A stretch of DNA of 6,353 bases. It comes from Marinilabiliales bacterium. GTDB lineage: Bacteria; Bacteroidota; Bacteroidia; Bacteroidales; UBA12077. Every line of letters begins with the position of its first letter. Positions within the stretch are counted from its first letter, which is position 1. Positions 1-5,281 of the stretch are shown here, one piece after another. The stretch is from assembly GCA_002869305.1 (NCBI GenBank), contig PKTC01000261.1, positions 1 to 6,353 of the forward strand, written 5' to 3'. Below the pieces are notes generated by a model that did not search any database, had not been told where the DNA came from, and saw only the letters and a program-made list of their open reading frames with translations. The position numbers were made by a program, and so were the translations under genes.

Positions 1-726
1 GTAAACCTACAATGCGATATGGATCATCCAACGCAATCCATGGCCGATTTAATGCATTTACAGAATGAATTTGGCTCATTAGAAAATCTTAAAGGAAAAA
101 AGATTGTCATGAGTTGGGCTTATTCACCTAGCTATGGCAAGCCACTATCCGTTCCACAGGGTATTATAGCATTAATGTCACGATATGGTATGAACATCGA
201 ATTAGCTTATCCGGAAGGATACGATTTAATTCCTGAAATAGTTGATATTGCTAAAAATAATACTGAATGGAGTGGGGGTTCTTTTAATATTTCGCATTCC
301 ATGGAAGATGCCATGAAAAATGCTGATATAGTTTATCCAAAGAGTTGGGCTCCTTTCCATATTATGCAGCAGAGAACTGAGTTGTTGAAAAATGCAGATA
401 AGGAAGGATTAAAAGCATTGGAGCAAACTTGTTTAGCAAACAATGCTAAATTTAAGAATTGGGAATACGATGAAACAAAAATGAAATTGACTAAGAATCA
501 AGATGCCTTGTATATGCACTGTTTGCCGGCAGATATTACGGGAGTTTCATGTAAGCAAGGTGAAGTAAATGCTGAAGTATTCGAAAAGTACAGAATAAGA
601 ACATATTTGGAAGCCGGCTTTAAGCCATACATTATTGCGGCCATGATGTTCACGAATAAATTTGAAAATCCATCAGAAATTTTGGATAAAATCCTAAAAA
701 GAGATAGAAAAAGGGTGGACTTTTAG
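1..726 (+). CDS. ygeW: YgeW-family knotted carbamoyltransferase, C-terminal 241 residues (5' end outside window)
   Basis: Member of the aspartate/ornithine carbamoyltransferase superfamily, YgeW branch. The reading frame is open from base 1 (VNLQCDMDHPTQSMAD...), so the ATG at 19 is internal and the gene begins upstream of the window. Visible signatures are the carbamoyl-phosphate loop HPTQ at fragment residues 9-12 and the HCLPADITGVSC block at residues 173-184. After that comes a C-terminal stretch (VFEKYRIRTYLEAGFKPYII) that resembles my recollection of E. coli YgeW. E. coli YgeW is about 396 residues, so roughly 155 are missing here. The family does not behave as a normal ornithine or aspartate transcarbamoylase. 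In the purine-degradation model it acts on a diureidopropionate-type intermediate and yields carbamoyl phosphate; that role is inferred from the family, not visible here. HyuA-like and SsnA-like genes in the same window support it. The gene ends in TAG inside a terminator hairpin. Confidence 0.9.
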   Translation, partial: VNLQCDMDHPTQSMADLMHLQNEFGSLENLKGKKIVMSWAYSPSYGKPLSVPQGIIALMSRYGMNIELAYPEGYDLIPEIVDIAKNNTEWSGGSFNISHSMEDAMKNADIVYPKSWAPFHIMQQRTELLKNADKEGLKALEQTCLANNAKFKNWEYDETKMKLTKNQDALYMHCLPADITGVSCKQGEVNAEVFEKYRIRTYLEAGFKPYIIAAMMFTNKFENPSEILDKILKRDRKRVDF

Positions 727-738
727 TCTACCTTTTTT
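708..738 (+). terminator. Rho-independent terminator overlapping the ygeW stop codon
   Basis: Bases 708-720 (AAAAAGGGTGGAC) pair with 726-738 (GTCTACCTTTTTT) over 13 positions, 11 Watson-Crick and two G-U, around a 5-base loop. The 3' arm ends in six T residues, as expected of an intrinsic terminator. The stop codon TAG (724-726) lies in the loop and at the base of the 3' arm, so the last codons of ygeW form the 5' arm. It should isolate ygeW transcription from the tetR unit downstream. Confidence 0.8.
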
Positions 739-835
739 ATTTATACTCGACCTTTTAAATGCTGATAGTACAGTATTGATATACGATTCTTTATTTAGAT
801 TAGAGCAAATGGTCGACAGTTATTTTAATAAATAA

Positions 836-866
836 TTTGTGGGATAATAATATTTATTTAAATTTG
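836..866 (+). promoter_or_regulatory. Predicted Bacteroidota-type promoter of the tetR unit
   Basis: TTTG at 836-839 is followed after exactly 19 bases by TAAATTTG at 859-866. This is a full match to the Bacteroidota primary-sigma consensus (-33 TTTG, 19-21 bases, -7 TAnnTTTG). Transcription would begin near 873, giving a leader of about 17 bases before the ATG at 890. The palindromic operator candidate starts one base after the -7 element, so a bound repressor would cover the transcription start. The rest of the 727-889 gap is A/T-rich, and I see no other element in it. Confidence 0.65.
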
Positions 867-867
867 T

Positions 868-886
868 AGAGTGATTAGTCAATCAA
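868..886. promoter_or_regulatory. Candidate TetR operator, copy 1 (start-proximal, autoregulatory)
   Basis: The 19-base sequence AGAGTGATTAGTCAATCAA contains the inverted repeat TGATT-AGTC-AATCA at 872-885, with a perfect 5-base half-site on each side. It overlaps the expected transcription start of the regulator and ends three bases before its ATG. The same 19 bases recur without change at 1472-1490. A repeated palindrome placed this way, next to a TetR-family gene, is typical of the regulator's own binding site. Confidence 0.7.
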
Positions 887-889
887 ATT

Positions 890-1453
890 ATGGAAAAAGT
901 AGATAAAATATTCGAAGCAGCATTACAATTATTTACCACAAAAGGTTTTCATGGTACTCCAACCAGTGAGATAGCAAAAGTAGCAGGAGTGGCCAATGGA
1001 ACGTTATTCCATTATTTCAAGACAAAAGAAGACTTGGTAAATAATTTGTATTTACATGTTAAAAATGAAATGGTTGATGAATCTGTTACAGGAATTGAAA
1101 AAATAGAATCTTTACAATTAAAAATGGAGTATTTATGGTCTAAATCCATTCATTGGGCAATGATCAATCCGCAGAAGATATTTTTCATTCAACAATATAT
1201 GTATTCACCCTATATTACAACTAATACACAAGAAGAAGTTGATATAATAAAGGAAGTATATATAAATCTAATTAAGGAAGGAATCGAAAAAAATGAAATA
1301 GAAAACGTGCCTGTTGATCTGGTCTACATTATGGCAACACAGCAACTCTTTGGAATCATTCAGTATTTGGTTATGAATCCGGAGAAATATCATAGCACGG
1401 AATTTATGAATACAGCCTTTAATTCATTTTATAGAATGTTCAGGAAGGAATAA
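890..1453 (+). CDS. TetR/AcrR-family transcriptional regulator
   Basis: This 187-residue protein has a typical TetR N-terminal DNA-binding domain at about residues 5-50. Helix 1 is KIFEAALQLFTTKGF, and the helix-turn-helix covers TPTSEIAKVAGVANGTLFHYF, followed by the usual KEDL. Residues 60-187 form an all-helical ligand-binding and dimerisation domain with no recognisable specificity, so the inducer is unknown. Length is normal for the family. ATG 890 is the only sensible start: an in-frame TGA lies at 872-874 and the HTH begins at once. No Shine-Dalgarno sequence is seen. The regulator is probably a cytoplasmic dimeric repressor controlling itself and the two downstream oxidoreductase-type genes through the twin palindromes at 868-886 and 1472-1490. 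Similar TetR proteins often sense lipophilic or toxic small molecules; applying that here is inference only. Confidence 0.92.
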   Translation: MEKVDKIFEAALQLFTTKGFHGTPTSEIAKVAGVANGTLFHYFKTKEDLVNNLYLHVKNEMVDESVTGIEKIESLQLKMEYLWSKSIHWAMINPQKIFFIQQYMYSPYITTNTQEEVDIIKEVYINLIKEGIEKNEIENVPVDLVYIMATQQLFGIIQYLVMNPEKYHSTEFMNTAFNSFYRMFRKE

Positions 1454-1471
1454 AAAATTTACTTTAATAAC

Positions 1472-1490
1472 AGAGTGATTAGTCAATCAA
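1472..1490. promoter_or_regulatory. Candidate TetR operator, copy 2 (upstream of the SDR gene)
   Basis: This is an exact 19-base copy of the sequence at 868-886, with palindrome TGATT-AGTC-AATCA at 1476-1489. It lies in the 66-base gap between the regulator and the SDR gene, 29 bases before the SDR start codon. The identity stops abruptly on both sides, so the short site itself appears to be under selection rather than being part of a longer duplication. A weak -7-like TAAATTTA at 1499-1506 follows, but I see no convincing -33 element. The site may therefore control a second promoter or act as a roadblock to readthrough. Confidence 0.68.
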
Positions 1491-1519
1491 TAAAATAATA
1501 AATTTAAAATAAGATAAAT

Positions 1520-2299
1520 ATGAAAAAAGTTGCATTAATAACAGGAGCATCCAGTGGGATTGGAAAAGAATTAGCATTCATTCATGCAGAACAGAAAAGT
1601 GATTTAATAGTTGTTGCGCGTCGTAAGGAAGAACTGGAATTGCTAAAAACAGAATTGGAAAGTAAATATGGAGTACAAGTAATAATTATTGTCAAAGATT
1701 TAACTAATAGCGGAGCACCACTAGAGATTTACAACGAGGTTAAGCAGTTGGGAATAGAAGTAGAGTATTTAATAAACAATGCCGGTTTCGGTGGATTAGG
1801 AAAGTTTCATGAACGAGACTGGATAAAAGATGAAGCAATGATAAATTTGAATGTTATGGCTTTAACTTCCTTAACCAGATTGTTTTTACCTGATTTTGTT
1901 AAAAGAAATAGTGGACGAATTCTTAACGTATCGTCTACAGCCAGCTTAATCCCAGGACCATTGCAAGCGGTATATTTTGCAACCAAAGCATATGTAACCT
2001 CATTTAGTAATGCTGTGGCGGAAGAATTACACGATACGAATGTTACCGTTACAGCCCTATTGCCAGGAGCTACAGAAACTGAATTTGGAAGGATTTCGGG
2101 AATGGATAAGACAAGTATGTTTGATAGTACATCTAGTGCAAGAAGAGTTGCCGAAGAGGGTTACAATTCCATGATGAAGGGTGAACTGAATAAGATTTCG
2201 GGTTTAACCTTCGCACAGAAAATGATGATGTCTTTTGTGCCATTTACACCTACAAAAATGTTATTAAAGCAGGTTCGCAAAATGCAGGAAGTTGCATAA
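1520..2299 (+). CDS. Short-chain dehydrogenase/reductase (classical SDR, NADP-type)
   Basis: This 259-residue cytoplasmic Rossmann-fold oxidoreductase is full length for a classical SDR. Motifs in order: TGASSGIG at residues 8-15 (dinucleotide-binding loop); two arginines after strand 2 (R34, R35), suggesting NADP(H) preference; NNAG at 86-89; N111; S139 within NVSS; and Y152-x3-K156 (YFATK), completing the Asn-Ser-Tyr-Lys tetrad. The PGATETEF segment after the active site is also typical. The C-terminal tail resembles the DltE/YqjQ-like SDR group. The substrate cannot be told from sequence; probably a carbonyl or alcohol compound. It follows tetR by 66 bases with an operator copy between them, and precedes another NAD(P)-binding protein by 35 bases, so the three likely form one regulated unit. 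No Shine-Dalgarno sequence is visible before the ATG. Confidence 0.9.
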   Translation: MKKVALITGASSGIGKELAFIHAEQKSDLIVVARRKEELELLKTELESKYGVQVIIIVKDLTNSGAPLEIYNEVKQLGIEVEYLINNAGFGGLGKFHERDWIKDEAMINLNVMALTSLTRLFLPDFVKRNSGRILNVSSTASLIPGPLQAVYFATKAYVTSFSNAVAEELHDTNVTVTALLPGATETEFGRISGMDKTSMFDSTSSARRVAEEGYNSMMKGELNKISGLTFAQKMMMSFVPFTPTKMLLKQVRKMQEVA

Positions 2300-2334
2300 A
2301 AGAGAAATATTGTAACTTGTGTAAAAACTAAATT

Positions 2335-2997
2335 ATGAAAATTAAAGCAATCATAACGGGATCAACAGGAATGGTTGGTGAAGGTGTTCTACACGAATGC
2401 CTTAACCATCCTGAAGTTGAGTCTGTTTTAGTTATCAACAGACGTTCATGTGGAGTGCAACACTCAAAACTGAAAGAAATCATACATAAAGATTTCTCAG
2501 ATTTTAGTTCGATCGAGAAAGAGTTGGAAGGATATAATGCAGCATTTCTTTGTATGGGAGTTTCTTCTGTTGGCATGAAAGAGGAAAAATTCAAATTCCT
2601 AACTTATGATTTAACCATGGCATTAGCTAAACCGCTTGCAGAATTGAATCCAGACATAACTATCACATATGTTTCAGGAGTAGGAACAGATTCCAGCGAG
2701 AAAGGTAAAATCATGTGGGCTAGAGTAAAAGGTAAAACGGAAAACGATATAATTAACCTTCCAATAAAAGCGGGCTATGCATTTCGTCCAGGAGTTATAA
2801 CTCCAACCAAGGGATTAAAAAATACTTATACTGCATATAAAGTAATGAAACCATTACTTCCGGTTTTTAGGTTTCTATTTCCAAACTACGTATCATCCTT
2901 GCGTGAACTTGGATTAGCTATGATTAATGTTGCTCTGAAGGAGTATGATAAAAAAGTGCTGGAAGTTAAGGATATTGTAAACATGGGGAAGGGATAA
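2335..2997 (+). CDS. Atypical SDR / NAD(P)-binding protein, TIP30 (HTATIP2)-like
   Basis: The 220-residue protein opens with a Rossmann nucleotide-binding motif, TGSTGMVG (residues 8-15), followed by a basic pair (R36, R37) after the second strand that suits NADP. Later blocks are SGVGTDSSEKG (114-124), WARVKGKTEN (128-137) and a FRPGVITP-type segment. These are features of the extended/atypical SDR group that includes mammalian TIP30 and bacterial NAD-dependent epimerase-like proteins. The position normally holding the catalytic Tyr of YxxxK appears to be W128, with K132 kept, so ordinary dehydrogenase activity is doubtful. The short C-terminal half also argues against a true sugar epimerase. 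The gene starts 35 bases after the SDR stop and is probably cotranscribed with it under TetR control. It ends with two in-frame stop codons in tandem. The biochemical role is unknown. Confidence 0.82.
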   Translation: MKIKAIITGSTGMVGEGVLHECLNHPEVESVLVINRRSCGVQHSKLKEIIHKDFSDFSSIEKELEGYNAAFLCMGVSSVGMKEEKFKFLTYDLTMALAKPLAELNPDITITYVSGVGTDSSEKGKIMWARVKGKTENDIINLPIKAGYAFRPGVITPTKGLKNTYTAYKVMKPLLPVFRFLFPNYVSSLRELGLAMINVALKEYDKKVLEVKDIVNMGKG

Positions 2998-3016
2998 TAA
3001 TTATTGAAAGATGATC

Positions 3017-3081
3017 TGTCATTCCCTCATTCGCGGGAATCTTTATTTATTAATAGATTCCGGGTCAAGCCCGGAACGACA
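3017..3081. repeat. REP-like palindromic intergenic repeat between convergent genes
   Basis: A 65-base nested palindrome fills most of the gap between two convergent genes. The outer ends TGTCATTCC (3017-3025) and GGAACGACA (3073-3081) are inverted with one mismatch. Inside are two hairpins: ATTCCC/GGGAAT (3021-3026 with 3035-3040) and TTCCGGG/CCCGGAA (3058-3064 with 3070-3076, loop TCAAG). The arms AATCT/AGATT flank the central A/T-rich 12 bases. This matches the widespread type of dispersed element that starts with GTCATTCC. It may help end transcription from both sides, although no T-run follows either hairpin. Confidence 0.75.
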
Positions 3082-3084
3082 TCT

Positions 3085-4452
3085 CTAAATTGTTCTCTTC
3101 AAAAATCTACCTTTACTTTCAGAGACTAACATTCCATTTTCAACCTTAATTTCACCATTAGCAATAACAATTTCAGGTTCTCCAATCGTTTCAAAACCTG
3201 CGTAAATTTCTAAATCACAATTTTGATGATGGTTTTCAATGGAGATTGTATTTTCAGTTTTAGGATTCCAAATTATTAAATCGGCATCAGAACCAACAGC
3301 CAATTCTCCTTTTTGAGGGTACAATCCAAATATTTTTGCTGCCTGCGTTGATGTAATATCAACAAATTGGTTATAAGAAATTCTATTCTGAAGGACTCCA
3401 AATGTGAATAACAGTTTCATTCTATGTTCTACTCCACCTGCACCGTTAGGGATTTTTCTAAAGTCTTCAATGCCTGCTTTTTTCTGTTCTAAATTAAAAG
3501 GACAGTGATCAGTCCCAATCGTTTTAATTACACCTTTACTAATTGCATTCCATAAATCATGTTGATCTTCAAATTTCCTCAATGGCGGACTCAGAACATA
3601 TTTGCATGCACTCGCAAAATCACCTTGATATTTTGAATCATCTAACAATAAATATTGAGGACAGGTTTCAGAATAAACCTGATATCCTTCCTTTTGAGCT
3701 TTTTCAATATATTGAATAGAATCGCTCGTTGATGTATGTACAATATAAATGGGACATTTAGTCAATTTAGCCATTTCTATGGCCATTTGAATAGCTCCGG
3801 CTTCAGTATGATTAGGACGTGAAACAGGATGAAATTCAGGACTTAAATTACCATTTTGCGACAAGTCATTTCTTAGGTTCTCTATTTCATCGCCATTTTC
3901 ACAATGCAGGGTAACCACTCCTCCATGTTCACCAACTAGTTTCATTACTTTAAAAATGTCTTCATCTTCTAAACCTATGCTATTTTTATAAGCCATATAT
4001 ACTTTAAAAGAGGTAATCCCTGATTCAATACAATCTTTGATTTCATTTTCTGTTTGATTTGTCCACTCAACAGGGCTTACATGCAAAGAATAATCACAAA
4101 GTGATTTGTCAGCATCAGATTTTCTATCAATGAATGCATCAATTAAGGATTGGCCTTTTTGTGGGGTCACGAAATCGAGTAGGGTGGTTGTACCACCAAT
4201 AAGTGCAGCTTTACTTCCTGTTTCAAAGTTATCTGATGAAAAACCGGCGGTGGTAGGTAAATGCATATGAACATGTGGATCAATTCCACCAGGAAATATG
4301 AATCGCCCTTTAGCATCAATGGTTCTATCAATTTTTTCTAAAACATTTATTGAATTTGCTATTTGAGCTATTCTACCATCTGAAATATAAATATCAGAAT
4401 TAAAAGCATTTCGGGAGGTAATAATGGTACCATTCTTAATTAAAATGTTCAT
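3085..4452 (-). CDS. hyuA: Dihydropyrimidinase / hydantoinase-family cyclic amidohydrolase (HyuA-like)
   Basis: This full-length 455-residue amidohydrolase should open a cyclic ureide ring (hydantoin- or dihydropyrimidine-type) in the cytoplasm. The binuclear metal site is complete: H60 and H62 in DPHVH, K150 in the SFKVYMAY block (the lysine that becomes carboxylated), H183, H239 and D315 in GTDHCPF. Y155 matches the substrate-orienting tyrosine of hydantoinases. Other family blocks are ETCPQYLLLD (262-271), SPPLR (288-292) and a C-terminal GSDADLIIW strand. Length is close to E. coli HyuA (about 461), and the ETCPQYLLLD and GRFLKR segments resemble it. Company of SsnA- and YgeW-like genes favours a role in anaerobic purine breakdown, although pyrimidine or hydantoin use is possible. 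ATG 4452 gives the standard N-terminus (MNILIKNGTIIT). I see no clear promoter in the 108-base upstream gap, so transcription may run in from the upstream gene. Confidence 0.92.
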   Translation of the reverse strand: MNILIKNGTIITSRNAFNSDIYISDGRIAQIANSINVLEKIDRTIDAKGRFIFPGGIDPHVHMHLPTTAGFSSDNFETGSKAALIGGTTTLLDFVTPQKGQSLIDAFIDRKSDADKSLCDYSLHVSPVEWTNQTENEIKDCIESGITSFKVYMAYKNSIGLEDEDIFKVMKLVGEHGGVVTLHCENGDEIENLRNDLSQNGNLSPEFHPVSRPNHTEAGAIQMAIEMAKLTKCPIYIVHTSTSDSIQYIEKAQKEGYQVYSETCPQYLLLDDSKYQGDFASACKYVLSPPLRKFEDQHDLWNAISKGVIKTIGTDHCPFNLEQKKAGIEDFRKIPNGAGGVEHRMKLLFTFGVLQNRISYNQFVDITSTQAAKIFGLYPQKGELAVGSDADLIIWNPKTENTISIENHHQNCDLEIYAGFETIGEPEIVIANGEIKVENGMLVSESKGRFLKRTI

Positions 4453-4486
4453 ACGTAAATGTACAAATTCTTTTGGAAAAAGTTGA

Positions 4487-4556
4487 TGTCATATTGAGCT
4501 TGTCGAAATATGATTTATTCTGAAATTGTCTATTCTTCGACTGGCTCATAATGACA
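4487..4556. repeat. Imperfect long palindrome in the hyuA upstream gap
   Basis: Two 21-base arms, 4487-4507 and 4536-4556, are inverted copies matching at 17 of 21 positions, separated by 28 bases. The ends read TGTCAT and ATGACA. The arms carry TTGAGC and GCTCAT cores and TCGAA/TTCGA inner edges. It resembles the GTCATTTTGAGC-type dispersed intergenic repeat. It starts four bases beyond the stop codon of the - strand gene at 4561-5196 and could form a hairpin in a transcript running into hyuA. There is no T-run after it, so termination is not supported. Confidence 0.65.
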
Positions 4557-4560
4557 TTTT

Positions 4561-5196
4561 TTACAGTTTTGTTTTATCCAAAACTTTAACGAACATTCCC
4601 TCTGAATCTTTTGAGAATCCTAGTTTCTTGAGGTATTTGGTATATTTTTCACTATTACCTGATGCCATTACAAGATCAAAACCGTTCTCAATAAAATACT
4701 TTCGGAGTCGCATATAAATAAAGCGTCCATTTTTAAAATCACGGTATTCAGGAATCACATAATCAAGTCCAACCTTAAGTACATTATCATTTTCTCTATG
4801 TGCAAGGAATAGACCTGCAACTGCCGTATTTCTTAACACAAAAAAACTTATTGTATTCATTTCAGGCCTATATGAAAATCCTGGAAAAAAACGTTGTATT
4901 TCTTTGTGGTGAAATTCTAAAAAACGAAGAAGATATTTATTGTCAGCTCTAACTTCAAGTGTTTCAAAGGTTTCCTTTTTGGAGTAAATCTTAAATAGAT
5001 AATAAATATCGACACAAACGATAAATCCATTTAGAAAGCCAACAGGTAATGCTCCTATAAAGAATCCATAAATGGAAAAAGTAATTGCACCGATAAGATT
5101 AATCCATCTGAATTTTACAATGGAGTTCATTGTCATGGAAAGAGCTATAATGACTGATGCAGCATATCCAATCCATTGAAGTATATTTATTTCCAT
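4561..5196 (-). CDS. Small membrane protein (YgjV-like N-terminus) with GNAT-like C-terminal domain
   Basis: This 211-residue protein has two parts. Residues 1-71 hold three predicted membrane helices (about 5-24, 31-49 and 52-69) with a G/N-rich pattern (WINLIGAITFSIYGFFIGALP) reminiscent of YgjV-family inner-membrane proteins. Residues 80-211 look soluble. In them LDYVIPEYRDFKNGRFIY (144-161) resembles the acetyl-CoA-binding motif A of GNAT acetyltransferases, and YTKYLKKLGF (185-194) resembles the usual GNAT C-terminal 'kyl-kkLGF' signature. The pyrophosphate loop is not the canonical R/Q-x-x-G-x-G/A, so activity is uncertain. I assign no substrate. The gene lies between ssnA-like and hyuA-like genes on the same strand, suggesting a link to that pathway, but three helices are too few for a typical purine permease. 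ATG 5196 fits the hydrophobic N-terminus. Alternative: a YgjV-family protein of unknown function with a degenerate GNAT fold. Confidence 0.75.
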   Translation of the reverse strand: MEINILQWIGYAASVIIALSMTMNSIVKFRWINLIGAITFSIYGFFIGALPVGFLNGFIVCVDIYYLFKIYSKKETFETLEVRADNKYLLRFLEFHHKEIQRFFPGFSYRPEMNTISFFVLRNTAVAGLFLAHRENDNVLKVGLDYVIPEYRDFKNGRFIYMRLRKYFIENGFDLVMASGNSEKYTKYLKKLGFSKDSEGMFVKVLDKTKL

Positions 5197-5202
5197 AAGA
5201 TT

Positions 5203-5281
5203 AGTTTAAAGTTGAAGGTTCAAAGTTACAGGTTTACTTGGTTGATTAAAACTTTTAACCTTAAACTTTTAACTTGTAACT
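5203..5281. repeat. Inverted array of 7-base repeats (RGTTNNA type)
   Basis: Bases 5203-5230 on the + strand read as four consecutive heptads: AGTTTAA, AGTTGAA, GGTTCAA, AGTTACA. A weaker GGTTTAC follows. Bases 5281 down to 5247 on the - strand read as five heptads: AGTTACA, AGTTAAA, AGTTTAA, GGTTAAA, AGTTTTA. The two arrays face each other across about 16 bases, and paired end to end they match at about 21 of 28 positions. The structure fills the gap between two - strand genes and includes the ssnA stop codon (5280-5282). Confidence 0.7.
5221..5251 (-). promoter_or_regulatory. Predicted promoter for the membrane/GNAT-like gene
   Basis: On the - strand, TAACTTTG (5228 down to 5221) fully matches the Bacteroidota -7 element TAnnTTTG. 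Exactly 19 bases upstream lies TTTT (5251-5248), a three-of-four match to the -33 TTTG. The start would fall about 18 bases before the ATG at 5196, a leader length like that predicted for tetR. The elements are made out of the heptad repeats, so the match could partly reflect repeat composition. Confidence 0.4.

Noticed and set aside
747..816. Short inverted pair TCGACC / GGTCGA in the ygeW-tetR gap
   Set aside because: Only six bases pair across about 58 bases of loop, which is compatible with chance. It is not placed like an operator.
1499..1506. TAAATTTA as a separate -7 element for the SDR gene
   Set aside because: It matches seven of eight positions, but no -33 element is found at proper spacing and the leader would be under ten bases.
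2328..2594. 88-codon open frame on the - strand opposite the TIP30-like gene
   Set aside because: It is antisense to a well-supported gene, has no recognisable motif and has no independent promoter.
4453..4490. Possible hyuA promoter (- strand AGAATTTG or TACATTTA as -7 element)
   Set aside because: Neither has a TTTG-like -33 element at 19-21 bases, and both would give leaders of only a few bases. Not convincing enough to annotate.
4526..4717. 63-codon + strand open frame over the palindrome and the end of the membrane protein gene
   Set aside because: It starts inside the repeat and runs antisense to the GNAT-like domain. No motif or ribosome-binding signal is seen.
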